Below, in pieces: positions 36,545 to 47,001 of a stretch of 64,000 nt of DNA. Made by a program: the position numbers and the translations under genes. Where the stretch lies: the NCBI GenBank assembly GCA_958296295.1, contig OY282460.1:1240001-1304000 (forward strand). The letters are read 5' to 3'. This stretch comes from an uncultured Pseudomonadales bacterium (GTDB lineage Bacteria; Pseudomonadota; Gammaproteobacteria; Pseudomonadales; Azotimanducaceae). The notes under the pieces are model-generated. The model saw only the letters and a list, made by a program, of their open reading frames with translations. It did no database searches and had not been told where the DNA came from. Each line of letters starts with the position of its first letter. Position 1 is the stretch's first letter.

Positions 36545-38218
36545 TTAGGAGGCGGCGATAGTGTTCCGCGCTGACGGCACGCCCAGGGTTGGTTGCAGCA
36601 CCTCCAGCGGATCCGATGCCGGCCCGACAATGCTCGGCACGGCTTGGCCGGCGGGGCGCGGATGATCCAGCGTGTAGTGCAGGCCGCGGCTCTCCTTGCG
36701 GGCCGTGGCGGAGCGCACGATGAGATCCGCCACACGCACCAGATTGCGCATCTCGATGAGGTCCGCGCTAACGCGGTGGCACGAGTAGTAGTCGTGAATC
36801 TCCCGCTGCAACAGATCGATGCGGTGTCGCGCACGCTGCAAACGCTTGTCCGTGCGCACGATGCCCACGTAGTCCCACATGAAACGCCGCAGCTCGGTCC
36901 AATTGTGCGCCAGCACCACCTGCTCGTCCGAATCCGCCACCCGGCTTTCGTCCCATGCCGGCGGCGATGGCCGGGTCCGGCGGCCGGCGGACGTGTTCGC
37001 ACGGGAGGCGATGTCCGCGGCGGCGGACTCCGCGAACACCAGGCACTCGAGCAGCGAATTGCTGGCCAGGCGGTTGGCCCCGTGCAGGCCGGTGTTGGCG
37101 GTTTCGCCCACGGCGTACAGGCCGGGCACGTCTGTGCGGCTGGCCCTGTCGACGATGACGCCGCCGCAGGTGTAGTGGGCCGCCGGCACCACCGGCACCG
37201 GCTGGCGGCGGGGATCCAGGCCAAGTTCCAAGCACCGGGCCAAAATGGTGGGGAAGTGCGCTTGCACGAAATCCGCCGAGCGGTGGCTGATGTCCAGATA
37301 CACGCAGTCCGCGCCGAGCCGCTTCATTTCGTGGTCGATGGCGCGGGCCACCACGTCCCGCGACGCCAATTCGCCGCGACTGTCGAATCTTTCCATGAAG
37401 CGCTCGCCGTTCGGCAAAAGCAGTCGCCCGCCTTCGCCGCGCAAGGATTCGGAGATGAGGAACGAGCGCGCCGCCGGGTGGAACAGACAGGTGGGGTGGA
37501 ACTGGTTGAACTCCATGTTCGCAACGCGGCAACCCGCTCGCCACGCCATGGCGATGCCGTCGCCGGTGGCGCTGTCCGGGTTGCTGGTGTAGAGGTACAC
37601 CTTGCTGGCGCCGCCGGTGGCGAGCACCACGAACGGCGCTTCGACCACCTCCACGGCGTCGGCGCCGCTATCGTAGACGTAGGCGCCCACCACCCGGTTC
37701 GGCGCGCTGCCCAGCTTGCTCGCGGTGACCAGATCGATGGCCACGCGGCCGGTTCGCACTTCGATGTTCGGGTGCGCCGCTGTTCGGGCGCTCAGCGTCT
37801 TGGCTATGGCGGCACCGGTGGCGTCCGCCACGTGCAGTACCCGGCGATGCGAGTGGCCGCCTTCCCGGGTGAGATGCGGGCTGCCGCCATCGTGGTCGAA
37901 ACGCAATCCCAAGCCGACCAGATGCTCGATGACGCTTGGCGCCCGCCCGATGGTGAAGCGCACCACCTCTTCGTCGCACAACCCGGCACCGGCTGCCATC
38001 GTGTCCGCCACGTGCGCCTCGAGGGTGTCGTCCGGTGCGGTGACCGCGGCGATGCCGCCTTGGGCGCGATTGGTGGCGCCGCCGCGAATGGCGTCCTTCG
38101 AAAGCACCGTGACGCGCATCGTGTCCGCCAGACGCAACGCCGTGGCGAGACCGGCGGCCCCGCTGCCGATGATCAGGACGTCTGTTCGGTGTCTTTGCGC
38201 CAACGGGCCAGCACGCAA
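36545..38218 (-). CDS. nadB: L-aspartate oxidase
   Basis: First step of NAD synthesis from aspartate: flavin-dependent oxidation of L-aspartate to iminoaspartate. The 557 residues show the FAD-binding [18 protein letters not shown] (14-31) and [13 protein letters not shown] (46-58), then the substrate region [14 protein letters not shown] and [11 protein letters not shown]. Later come [12 protein letters not shown], the active-site [32 protein letters not shown], and the C-terminal helical arm ([16 protein letters not shown]). It lies convergent to the ygfX-like remnant, as in pseudomonads where nadB neighbours ygfX/sdhE genes. Confidence 0.95.
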   Translation of the reverse strand: MRAGPLAQRHRTDVLIIGSGAAGLATALRLADTMRVTVLSKDAIRGGATNRAQGGIAAVTAPDDTLEAHVADTMAAGAGLCDEEVVRFTIGRAPSVIEHLVGLGLRFDHDGGSPHLTREGGHSHRRVLHVADATGAAIAKTLSARTAAHPNIEVRTGRVAIDLVTASKLGSAPNRVVGAYVYDSGADAVEVVEAPFVVLATGGASKVYLYTSNPDSATGDGIAMAWRAGCRVANMEFNQFHPTCLFHPAARSFLISESLRGEGGRLLLPNGERFMERFDSRGELASRDVVARAIDHEMKRLGADCVYLDISHRSADFVQAHFPTILARCLELGLDPRRQPVPVVPAAHYTCGGVIVDRASRTDVPGLYAVGETANTGLHGANRLASNSLLECLVFAESAAADIASRANTSAGRRTRPSPPAWDESRVADSDEQVVLAHNWTELRRFMWDYVGIVRTDKRLQRARHRIDLLQREIHDYYSCHRVSADLIEMRNLVRVADLIVRSATARKESRGLHYTLDHPRPAGQAVPSIVGPASDPLEVLQPTLGVPSARNTIAAS

Positions 38219-38317
38219 GCGGTGGAAGGCGCGCGAGTATAGCGCCGCGTTGAATTCGCAACCCGCTGCCGAGCGTGCGCAAAACGTGCGACCGTGCGCT
38301 CGGCGCGAATGCGCGTG

Positions 38318-38546
38318 TCAAGATTCAGCATCCGCGTGCCAAGTCGCGCCAGTCGTTAGAAGGTCGCCTCGAATCTTGATCTTGTCGCGCAAGCTGCCGA
38401 TCAGCGCCGGGCAGTGCTGCTCGTACGGCAAGACGCGCTACCGGCTTGCCGCGTTTGGTCACGATCAAGCCGTCGGCGTCGAGACGGTCCAGCAATGCCA
38501 GACACTGTTCCTTGAACTTCGCCGCCTCGATCGTCTCCATAGTCAC
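38318..38546 (-). pseudogene. Phd/YefM-type antitoxin gene, frameshifted
   Basis: From ATG 38546 the frame reads EAAKFKEQCLALLDRL, then LIVTKRGKPVARL, the conserved Phd/YefM (prevent-host-death) start. After VARL the family continuation is one frame over: LPYEQHCPALIGSLRDKIKI, then RGDLLTTGATW and a TGA at 38318. The unshifted frame ends at 38325 in unrelated sequence. So one base is extra or missing near 38430. No toxin gene lies on either side; nadB begins 100 bases downstream. It is an orphan, probably dead, antitoxin, or a base-calling indel. Confidence 0.65.
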
Positions 38547-38691
38547 CTCGTCTGTTGGTAACGTGGACGTACCTTATGTCTAGTTGCATTTGGTGTCCAC
38601 TAACAGTGGTCTAAGCGACGGACGGCGTTCGAAGATGCGATGGGTTGCATGAACGAAAGAAGGCCCTAAGCCTGCTCGCCGGCGAGATGAG

Positions 38692-40115
38692 ATGCCTCGC
38701 CGAATGAAGGCCGGCGTGTGCGCGGCGGCATTGTGCTTGGCCGCCGGGTGTGGCGTCCTGTGGCTCCTTGGGCGTTCGACGGTGGGCCCGGCGTCGCGGA
38801 CGGGCACTCGACCGAACCGCCACCGTGGACGAAGATGCCCGTGCAGACGCCTATGGTGGATGACGTGGCGAGCGTGGGTGAGGCGATGGCGGACTCGACG
38901 GTGTTGGCCGACATGGCCGAGTTGCGCCGGCTCTGCGGCTGGGCTTGGCTCGGCACCTTCGGCCCGGAGTGCTTGGAGGCGTTGGAGCGCCGCTACGGGC
39001 CGCAGCCAGCGGTCGGTGACGAATCCTTCTACGGAGAGCCTGATTACAGAATGTTCAACCCGGTGATGCTGGGCCGGACAGTGACTTGGGATGAGGTTTT
39101 TGAGGACGCCGTCGGCGCGCTCGCGCGGGTGGAGGACGCTCTCGTTCGGCCCGAGTGTCTCGCCACCGAGGGCCGCTTTCGCTTCGATTTGCGCGAGGCG
39201 TGCGCGGCGGACGACATGGCCAGGCTCGGCATCATGCGCCGCGAGTGCGCGGAAATGCTCGGTGAGTTTGGCTACTTCAACGAGCTTTCGCCGGGAAGTT
39301 GGCGTGAAGTACTCGACGCCTCGCAAGGCCTCGAATGGCGGCAGCGCCATTGGGAAAAAGCGCTCGATGGCGTCAACGAGGCCGTGGACACGACGGAATA
39401 CCACGCACGCCGCGAGCGACTGGACAACGTTTGGTTCGGGGCGATGTGGCGGGTCGCGAAGTGCCGCACCTTGCCCCCCAGAGCGCTCAACGCGCTGGGG
39501 CCTTTCCGCGGTGCCACAGGGTGGCCCGCACGTCTTCTCGACACCGGACTGATCGAGACCGCGGCAAGGCTCGGCAGCGCGTGGGCGCTTTCGGTCGTTC
39601 TCAACCGGTGGAACCGGCCGGCGTTGCCGGCGAAGGCCGCGGCGCTGGCCGAATTGGACGCGGAGCGCCCGGTACTAGCGGAACTTGTGCGCATGTGGAA
39701 CCACGCGAGTTTGGTTTGGCATGCCAGCGAAGCCGAACGCAGCGAGGCGCATGTGGCTATGATCGCGCACGCCTTGGCGGCCCTCGAGCTCGCGGACGCG
39801 CTTGGCGTGCAAGTGCATACGGAGGCCGTTTTGCGCAGAGTGTCCGGGCGGGCGAGCAAAGCCCAAGTGACCGAAGCCCTGGTGCGCATGCCGCGCTGGC
39901 TGACCGAACAGGGCTGGACGGTGGTGGTGGCCGCCGGCGAAGATGGCGAGGAGCGCGTGTTCGAGAGCCCGGGTCAAGTGCGCGGCGAAGACCCGTGGGG
40001 GGAGTGGTGGGATGCCGGCCGCACCTCCGTGTGGCCGGGGCGAGGCGACGCCGAAGGTGCCGGGACGCCGAGCCTCCTTGGTTCTGCCCACGAAACGGCC
40101 ATGACGGGAGCATAG
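38692..40115 (+). pseudogene. Lipoprotein of unknown family, copy A (frameshifted after the signal peptide)
   Basis: The ATG at 38692 encodes MPRRMKAGVCAAALCLAAGC, a lipoprotein signal with an LAAGC lipobox. The rest of the protein is in a second frame, open from 38718 to 40115. Comparison with paralog B (44232-45641) shows one base missing in a GC run near 38780 (GTGGGCCCGGCGTCG against GTGGCCCCGGGCGTCG). The body (about 445 residues) keeps the paralog's landmarks: LRRLCGWAWLGTFGPECL, VEDALVRPECL, DLREACAADDMARL, AKCRTLP and a C-terminal RWLTEQGWTVVVAAGEDG. No known domain. It may be inactive, or intact if the base is a sequencing error. Confidence 0.6.
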
Positions 40116-40239
40116 GCTGTAGCCACAGCGCGGGCGCGCCCGCGTGAGCAAGAACGCAGTGCGAACGGCGTTCTCATTTGCGGCTGCGCTCATCACCACC
40201 ACTCGGGCCGTGGCAGAGCACGCTCTGTGGCGCATTAGA

Positions 40240-43200
40240 TTAGACGCCAGCGGTGGAGAGGTTGGTCAGGTGTCCGCTGGGGCTTTCCAGGAGACTCATC
40301 ACCGACAACGGGCGATTCGACTCCACCCGCAGCCGCCACTTGCCAACGCCGTCACCCAAGCCCCCGGACAGTCCGTCGCCGCCCTCCTCCAGTTGCGTCG
40401 CCGTCAAGCTCATCGATCCGCCGGCTGGAATGGTCGTGCGCACCTCGCCGCTTGGGCGTGCCGTATCGTCCACGCCCGTCACCGTTACGTTGGCTGCCGT
40501 GTCCCCTTCGTTCACTAGCCGCAGCAGGCTCTGCTGCCGCGTGTTGCCCGCCGGGTTGAAGAAAACGACTCGGTGCACGTTGCCCTCGGCGGGCACCACG
40601 TCGTGCATGCTTGTTAGGAAGCCGCCGGCGGCGCGGACGAACGACGTCACGCGGATGTCCGAGGCGGAGGTGATCTCCAAGCGCCAGTCGCCATCCGTCG
40701 GCGACCCTAAGCCCACCAGACCTTTTGCCGCGTTGCCCTGCTCCAAATCCCGGGAGTTGAAGTGCGTGGTCTGCCGAGCGCCGAGCCGCACCGCGACGGG
40801 CCCCACGCGCATGCCGCCGTCGTCCACCGCGACGACGGCCGCCTCGCCGGCCGGGCCGTGGTTGGCGATGCGCACGAAACCCTCGCGCTCGGCGGTGCCG
40901 GACGACGCCGGGGTCGCCGGGAAGAATGGCACGCGCCACACGCCGTCCGCGGCTGCCGCCGGCGCTGTGGACAGGTTTGTCAAATGCCCGCCCGGACTGG
41001 CTACCAAACTCATCGCTTCCACCCACCACGGTGCCCCGACATCCAACCGCCACTTGCCGGCTCCGCGGCCTAAACCCGAAGCCCCCGTATATAGGCCTTG
41101 TAGGCCGCCGGCGCCAGACCGATGCCGCTCCAAATGCGCGGCTGTCAGCGCCACGGCACCCGTGGACACGTCGATCCGGGTCCGCCGCACGCTGCCACTG
41201 TCGTCCACACCCCGCCCTAGGAACACCTCGTTGTCAACGCCGGCGTTCACCAGCCGCAGCGAACTGCGCTGGGCGCTATTCCGGCCAGGGTTGAAGATGG
41301 CGGCGTTCAGCGTGCCCGTTCGTTCGTCGCGCGGCAGCGTGTCGTGAACGCTCGTCAGGAACCCGTCCGGTGTGCGGATGTAGGCGAGCACCTCGATGTC
41401 CAAGGTCGACAGCAGCGCGAGCCGCCAGCCGCCGGCGGTCGGTTTGCCGACGCCCTCGGGCAGCCCTTTCATGGCGTTGCCGCTTTCCAGGTCGTCCGAG
41501 TTGAAGTGCGCCGCCGCGCCGGCGCCCACGGCCAGACGCACGGGGCCGGCGTGAACGCCGGTGTCGTCCACGGCCTCGACGAACACCTCGCCGGCCGTTG
41601 CCGAGCGACTCAGCACGCGGACGAAACCTTGGCGTCCCGCGGCATCCGTGGCCGCCGGGAACAGCGGCACCTGCCACCCGGCCAGCACTGCGGCGCCGGC
41701 GGCGCGCAACGCCGGCAGGTGACGCTCGATGCTGGCCGTGGAGAGCGGATTGCCGCGCAGCCCCACCAAATCGCCCTCGCCAAGGTGCCCACCGAGCAAC
41801 GCGCCGGCGTCCGCGATGAGGTTGTCGTCCAGGCGCAGGTGGCGCAGCGACCGCAGACGCGCAAGCTCCGTCACGTCCGAGATGTCGTTGCCGGCGAGGT
41901 CGAGCGTTTGCAGCGCCGTCAGATTCCCAAGTGGCGTCACATCCGCAATGGCGTTGCCATCCAGCGTGAGCTCGAAGAGGGAAGGCAGCTGCGCAACCGG
42001 CGTCACATCCGTGATGTTGTTGTGGCCGAGATCGAGATTCGTCAGCTTCGTCAGATTTCCAAGCGCCGTCACATCCGCGATGTCATTGCCGTCCAAGCGG
42101 AGCTCCTCCAGCAACGTCAGGCTGCCGAGGGCCGTCACGTCCGCGATGCTGTTGTAGCCGAGGTCGAGGGTCGTTCGCGGGACGAGCGTGTCCACCAGGA
42201 TGAGCTGCCCGAACGAAGTCGCGTCCGAAAGTCGGTTGTTCCTGAGGCTCAGCCCCCGCAGCGCGGTCAGGTTCCCGAGGGCCGTCACGTCCGAGACGGC
42301 GTTGTTGTCGAGGGAGACATACCCCAGCGAAGGCAGACCGCCGAGCGCCGTCACATCCGCAATGTCGTTGCCGTCGAGCTCGAGCCAAAACAGATCGGCG
42401 AGGTTGCCGAGCGCCGTCAGGTCCGAGATGTTGTTGTCGTTGAGGTACAGATACCTCAACCCCGTGAGATCGCCAAGGGGCGTCAGGTCCGTGATTTCGT
42501 TGTTGTTGAGATAAAGGCTGAGCGCCCCCGACGTCGTCGCCAAACTGCGGAACGACGTGAGATCGGAGATGTCGTTGTCGTCGAGGTTGAGCAACACCAG
42601 CGCCGGCAGCTTCGCGAGGGCCACACGCGTGATGTCGTTGCCGTTGAGCCAGAGCTGCCCAAGCGATCTCGAGCTTTCGAGCGGCGCCATGTCCGAGATG
42701 TCGTTGTTGCCAAGGAACAGCACCAACAAGTTGTCCTTGAGCTTTCCAAGCGGTGTCACGTCTGAGATGTTGTTGTCGCTCAGGTAGAGTCCCTGCAGAT
42801 TCGTCAGGCGTCCAAGCGCCGTCACGTCCGAGATGTTGTTGGCGTTGAGAGTGAGCTCGGGCAGCCCGGTCAGCCGGCCAAGCGCGGTCACGTCCGAGAT
42901 GCTGTTGTTGCCCAAGTCGAGCCCTTGCAGGCGCACCAGGTTTCCAAGCGCCGTCACGTCGGAGATGGCATTGCCGTTGAGCCAGAGCTGCCGCAGCAGC
43001 GTCAGCTGCCCAAGGGCCGCGACATCCGCGATGCTGTTGCCGTCAAGGTTGAGTTCCTGCAACGCCGCGAGGCCTCCAAGCGCGGTCACGTCCGAGATGT
43101 TGTTGTCGTTGAGGTGGAGACCGGCAAGCGATGCGAGCTTCGCTAGCGGCGCGACGCCCGAGATGCTGTTGTTGCCAAGCCTGAGTTCCCGCAGCGACTC

Positions 43201-43932
43201 AAGCTGGCCGAGGGCCGTCACGTCCGCGATGCGGTTGTGGCTGAGCCAGAGATACGCGAGCGACGTCAGATGCCCAAGCGCCGTTACGTCCGAGACGCGG
43301 TTGCGATCCAGAAAGAGCTCTTCCAGCGCTGTCAGGTGCATGAACGCCGCCACGTCCGAGATGCGGTTGTCGCTCAGGTCCAGAGTGACCAAGTTGACCG
43401 CTTGTTCCAGCGCGGTCACATCCGACACTCCCGCACTCCAAGCGCTGAAGTGGATCAGCTTCGCCATGTCCAACTGCGTTATGACCGCGCCCGCCGTCTT
43501 TTGCAGCGCGATCTCCAGCTGTTCCCGCAGGTTCGCATCGTCGATCCTGACCGCCGCGGTCGGTGACGTCGCCAAGCGGGTCGTCGCCGTGTTCGACGGC
43601 CCGCTGTCGCCGTCGGAGTCGGCGGCGCGGATCTGGAAGTAGTGGCGCGTACCGTTGGCCAGATTTGACACGGTGTGCCGAACGGTCTCCGCGTCGCTGC
43701 CGGAGATGGGGCGCCACTCGGGCGGCGTCGAACTTGAGAATGACGCCGAGTCGGTGCTGTAGCGCACCGAATACCGCGTGATGGCGTGGTTCGAGGGGTC
43801 GGCCCAGGTCAACTGCACTTGCGCGTTGCCGGGCTGCGCGGACAGCGCCGCCGGCGCCGATGGCTGCGCGTGTGCCAGCCCGGTCGAGACGACCAGCGCC
43901 AGCGCCGCAGCGCAGTAGTAGTGCCGCGCCAT
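40240..43932 (-). CDS. Secreted internalin-like leucine-rich-repeat protein
   Basis: A 1230-residue protein from ATG 43932, which has AAGGAG six bases upstream. It has a signal peptide (1-22, ending GLAHA), a fibronectin type III domain (about 23-118), and about 25 LRR units of 22 residues (about 155-710). The LRR consensus is L-x-x-L-x-L-x-x-N-x-I-S-D-V-T-A-L-G-x-L, as in SDS22/internalin repeats. The C-terminal part (about 735-1230) repeats a module with VDD.G...GPV, HFNSDDLE-GNA-KG, GKWRL, GFLTS-HD and HLTNLST. No membrane anchor or sorting signal follows. Repeats of this kind bind proteins, so adhesion or host contact is a reasonable guess. It is flanked by two paralogous lipoprotein genes on the other strand. 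Confidence 0.85.
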   Translation of the reverse strand: MARHYYCAAALALVVSTGLAHAQPSAPAALSAQPGNAQVQLTWADPSNHAITRYSVRYSTDSASFSSSTPPEWRPISGSDAETVRHTVSNLANGTRHYFQIRAADSDGDSGPSNTATTRLATSPTAAVRIDDANLREQLEIALQKTAGAVITQLDMAKLIHFSAWSAGVSDVTALEQAVNLVTLDLSDNRISDVAAFMHLTALEELFLDRNRVSDVTALGHLTSLAYLWLSHNRIADVTALGQLESLRELRLGNNSISGVAPLAKLASLAGLHLNDNNISDVTALGGLAALQELNLDGNSIADVAALGQLTLLRQLWLNGNAISDVTALGNLVRLQGLDLGNNSISDVTALGRLTGLPELTLNANNISDVTALGRLTNLQGLYLSDNNISDVTPLGKLKDNLLVLFLGNNDISDMAPLESSRSLGQLWLNGNDITRVALAKLPALVLLNLDDNDISDLTSFRSLATTSGALSLYLNNNEITDLTPLGDLTGLRYLYLNDNNISDLTALGNLADLFWLELDGNDIADVTALGGLPSLGYVSLDNNAVSDVTALGNLTALRGLSLRNNRLSDATSFGQLILVDTLVPRTTLDLGYNSIADVTALGSLTLLEELRLDGNDIADVTALGNLTKLTNLDLGHNNITDVTPVAQLPSLFELTLDGNAIADVTPLGNLTALQTLDLAGNDISDVTELARLRSLRHLRLDDNLIADAGALLGGHLGEGDLVGLRGNPLSTASIERHLPALRAAGAAVLAGWQVPLFPAATDAAGRQGFVRVLSRSATAGEVFVEAVDDTGVHAGPVRLAVGAGAAAHFNSDDLESGNAMKGLPEGVGKPTAGGWRLALLSTLDIEVLAYIRTPDGFLTSVHDTLPRDERTGTLNAAIFNPGRNSAQRSSLRLVNAGVDNEVFLGRGVDDSGSVRRTRIDVSTGAVALTAAHLERHRSGAGGLQGLYTGASGLGRGAGKWRLDVGAPWWVEAMSLVASPGGHLTNLSTAPAAAADGVWRVPFFPATPASSGTAEREGFVRIANHGPAGEAAVVAVDDGGMRVGPVAVRLGARQTTHFNSRDLEQGNAAKGLVGLGSPTDGDWRLEITSASDIRVTSFVRAAGGFLTSMHDVVPAEGNVHRVVFFNPAGNTRQQSLLRLVNEGDTAANVTVTGVDDTARPSGEVRTTIPAGGSMSLTATQLEEGGDGLSGGLGDGVGKWRLRVESNRPLSVMSLLESPSGHLTNLSTAGV

Positions 43933-44014
43933 GTTCTGCTCCTTTAAGCGAACTCGCTCTTTCTGTGACTGTTGACCGTTCTTTGGGTTCAATGGGCCTA
44001 GGGGGCCGTCAGAT

Positions 44015-44092
44015 GGGTGTGCGACTCTTGGTGCGCCAGCCGTCAGGCGGCCATTGGCGGCGGCTTGGGCCGATGGCGCAGAAGTCGTCGTG
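44015..44092. repeat. Degenerate ISKra4-type element end
   Basis: GGGTGTGCGACTCTTGGTGCGC.., AGCCGTCAGGCGGCCATTGG and AGAAGTCGTCGT-CCGTTCG match the left end of the intact element (60589 onward), including the last codons of its transposase, with scattered changes. No other part of the element is present. It lies in the 299-base divergent gap between the LRR and lipoprotein B genes, which also holds the LRR ribosome binding site. Confidence 0.6.
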
Positions 44093-44231
44093 CCGTTCGC
44101 TGCAAAAGGCGAACGGAAGCAGGTGGTACGGTATATCCGCCACGGTGTGGGAAGGGAAAACGCGTGTCGGAACATTTCCTGAAGGTTGCAGTGGCGTTTG
44201 CTCCGCTTGAACCGCCTGCCGGCCAGATGGA

Positions 44232-45641
44232 ATGCCTCGTCGACTGAAGGCCGGTATTTGGGCGGCGTTGTTCTTGGCGTTGGCCGGCTGCGTGCCATGG
44301 CTGCTCGGGCGGTCGGCCGTGGCCCCGGGCGTCGCGGACGGGTCGTCGACCGAATCCCCCCGGCGGACGACGGAATCGCCCTTCGAGACCGCCGTCGCGG
44401 CTGGCACGGCCGGCCGCGGCGAGGCGACGCCGAAGGTGCCGGCGCCGCCGAGCATCGCCGAGTTGCGCCAGCTCTGCGGTTGGCCTTGGCTGGGCGCCTT
44501 CGGCCCGGAATGCTTGGGCGCGCTGGAGAATCGATACGCGCGCGAGCCGGCTTTGGGCGACGAATCCTTCTACTCACGGCCGCGGATCGTGTTCGACACC
44601 GCGATGCTCGGCCGATCGGTGACTTGGGGCGAGGTTTTCGAGGACCCCGTCGGCACGCTCGCGCGGGTGGAGGACGCCCTCGGCCGGCCCGAGTGCCACG
44701 CCGCCGAGGGCGACTTCCGCTTCGACCTGCGCGAGGCGTGCGTTGCCGACGACATGGCCCGACTGGCCATCTTGCGCCGCGAATGCGCAAACCTGCTGTG
44801 GAACCTCGGCTATGCGAACGAGGAGTCTCCCGGAACTTGGAGTGAAGGTTCACATGCGGTGTTCGACAATCTCGAACGCCGGCAGGCCAAGTGGGATCTG
44901 GCGGTCGATCGCGCCAACGGGTCCGACGACACGGCGGAGTACCACCCGCGCCGCGAACGACTGGAAGACGCGTGGTTGGGCGCGATGTGGCGGGCCGGCA
45001 AGTGCCGCGCCCTGCCGCGAGAATCGCTCAACGCGCTGGGCCCGTTCTTCGGCGCCACGGCGTGGCCGCAGCGCGTACCCGACACGGGATTGATCGAAAC
45101 CGCGGCGAGGCTCGGCAGCGAATGGGCGCTTTCCGTCGTGCTCAGCGGCGGCGCCCGAGGCGGCTTTGCGGCTGGCAAGCTGCGCAAAGCGCCCGCGTTG
45201 CCGGTGGACGATGCGACGCTCGCCGAATTGCAATCTGCGCGGCCCGTGCTGGCGGAACTGCTGCGCATGTGGAAGAACATTGGCGGTTTGGCTTGGGGTG
45301 CGGCCGAACCCGAACGCTCCGAGGCGCATGTGGCGATGCTCGCGCACGCCTTGGCGGCCCTCGAGGTCGCTGCCGCGCTCGGCCTCCATGTGGACGGGGA
45401 CGCCGTGTTGCGAACCGTTTCCGGCCGGGCGAGCAAAGCCCAGGTCGCCGCGGCCATGGTGCGGGCGCCGCGCTGGTTGACCGAACAGGGCTGGACGGTG
45501 GTGGTTGCCGCCGGCGAAGATGGCGGGGAGCGCGTGTTCGAGAGCCCGGATCAAGTGCGCGGCGAAGATCCTTGGGGGCAGTGGTGGGATGCCGACCGCG
45601 TCTCCGTGTGGCCGGGACCATCGGCGACGCCGGCGGGTTGA
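44232..45641 (+). CDS. Lipoprotein of unknown family, copy B (intact)
   Basis: A 469-residue protein. Residues 1-20 (MPRRLKAGIWAALFLALAGC) form a lipoprotein signal with lipobox LAGC, followed by a linker rich in Ser, Pro and Thr to about 70. The body has conserved cysteines in LRQLCGWPWLGAFGPECL, RPECHAAEG, LREACVADD, LRREC and AGKCRALP. A helical middle section (HVAMLAHALAALEVAAALG) and a Trp-rich end (RWLTEQGWTVVVAAGEDGG; DPWGQWW) follow. No family is recognised; it is a paralog of 38692-40115. The pair brackets the LRR gene, so the three may form one surface system. Confidence 0.65.
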   Translation: MPRRLKAGIWAALFLALAGCVPWLLGRSAVAPGVADGSSTESPRRTTESPFETAVAAGTAGRGEATPKVPAPPSIAELRQLCGWPWLGAFGPECLGALENRYAREPALGDESFYSRPRIVFDTAMLGRSVTWGEVFEDPVGTLARVEDALGRPECHAAEGDFRFDLREACVADDMARLAILRRECANLLWNLGYANEESPGTWSEGSHAVFDNLERRQAKWDLAVDRANGSDDTAEYHPRRERLEDAWLGAMWRAGKCRALPRESLNALGPFFGATAWPQRVPDTGLIETAARLGSEWALSVVLSGGARGGFAAGKLRKAPALPVDDATLAELQSARPVLAELLRMWKNIGGLAWGAAEPERSEAHVAMLAHALAALEVAAALGLHVDGDAVLRTVSGRASKAQVAAAMVRAPRWLTEQGWTVVVAAGEDGGERVFESPDQVRGEDPWGQWWDADRVSVWPGPSATPAG

Positions 45642-45702
45642 TCGATACGGTGGCTGCCGGCGCGGGAAGGGCTCTGCGCGAGGAGCGTATGCTGCCGGTG
45701 CC

Positions 45703-46840
45703 ATGAACACGACCGCGCCACGCCTTTTTCGGCCGGGCGCGGGCGCAGTGCCGCCCGCGCTAACCGGGCGCGATGGCCAACAAGCGGTCTTGTCGCGCTG
45801 CCTTGGGGACTTGGTTGGCCGCTCCGCACCACCCCACGATGTGGTCTTGTTGGGCCCGCGAGGAAACGGCAAGACGGCCCTGCTGCATTGGTTCAGCACC
45901 GTCTGCAGCGCCGCTTCGGTGGATGCGGTGGCATTGACGCCGCAGCGCATTCCCAATCAAGAAGCCCTGGTGGACGCGCTCGCACCGAGGCGAGGCATTG
46001 CCAAGTGGCTGCGGCGCAAAGTGGGCGTTGGCGCTCTGCGCTCTGCCGAGTGGCAACTCGAAGGCGCGGCGCGCAAGGACCTCACGCCGGCGTTGGTGGT
46101 GCGCTGCCGCCGAAGACCTGTCGCCGTGCTGCTCGACGAAGCGCACACGCTGGCCCTCGATGTAGGCGGCATGTTGCTGAACGCCAGCGAGCAAGTGCGA
46201 GCCGATGCGCCGTTTCTGCTGGTGCTGGCCGGCACGCCGGGGCTGCCGGATCACCTGAGCGCCATGAACGCTTCGTTCCAGCAGACCCTCGCCCAGCCGA
46301 GACCAGGGCGTTGGCCGGCTGGACGAGGCCGCGGCTCGAGAAGCGCTGGTGAGACCATTGGCGGCGCACGGCGTGGGTATTGACGAGGACGCCTTGAGCG
46401 CGGTCGTCGAGCACAGCCAACGCTACCCCTATTTCATCCAACTCTGGGGCGATGCGCTCTGGAAGCAACATGCGGCGACGGGTGCGACGCCCATCACGGC
46501 CGCTGCCGTCGCCGCCGCGCGGCCCGGCGTTGCCGCCAGCGTGGCGGACTATTATCAAAGCCGCTACAGGGAGCTGCGCGGGCAAGGGCTGCTCAACGCC
46601 GCCGTGGCAGTTGCACGGCTCTTTCAAGCTCGTGTGGACGCCACGGCAAGGGAGCACGAGCTGGACGCGGCACTAACGGCTGCCGGCATCGAGGATGCGT
46701 CGGAGCGGCTCGCCACGCTCGACGGCCTGAACCGCTTGGGCTACGTCTGGTGTCCGCCGGGGCAAATGCCGCCAATCGCTTGGAGCGCCGGCATACCGTC
46801 GCTGATGACGTTCATGCTGGAACGTGGCGTAGCGCTTTAA
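45703..46840 (+). pseudogene. AAA family ATPase gene, frameshifted
   Basis: From ATG 45703 the frame gives LFRPGAGAVPPALTGRDGQ, a P-loop LLGPRGNGKTALLHWF (about 48-63), Walker B VAVLLDEAHTLAL (about 142-154) and LLVLAGTPGLPDHL, then stops at 46383 in unrelated sequence. The expected continuation (GRLDEAAAREALVRPL, IDEDALSAVV, YPYFIQLWGDALW) is in the next frame and ends at 46840. The switch is at about 46275-46300. The full protein would have about 378 residues and resembles ORC/Cdc6-like or TniB-like single ATPases. Function unknown. It starts 61 bases after lipoprotein B on the same strand. Confidence 0.6.
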
Positions 46841-46850
46841 CTCGCTAAGG

Positions 46851-47000
46851 TGCCGCGTGCGCCAACAACCGTTGGCGGGCCGGGTTCTGCTCGGCGATCA
46901 ACGCCGCCAATTTCAATTGGCTCCGTTCAACCGGTGCCCCGTGGCCGAGGAGGAATCGGCAGTAGTCCACCACGGCGCGCAAGCTCGCAGTCTGGTTTAT
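46851..47000 (-). pseudogene. Fragment of an unrecognised gene
   Basis: The minus strand stays open with protein-like sequence (ASLRAVVDYCRFLLGHGAP, VERSQLKLAALIAEQNPARQ) ending in a TAG at about 46852. No good start codon precedes it before an in-frame TGA near 47070. It may be the C-terminal end of a lost gene. Low confidence. Confidence 0.25.
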
Positions 47001-47001
47001 C

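Noticed and set aside
41344..43642. Plus-strand frames opposite the LRR gene
   Set aside because: Their periodic sequence (repeated VTSEM-type units) is the complement of the LRR repeats and has no start signal.
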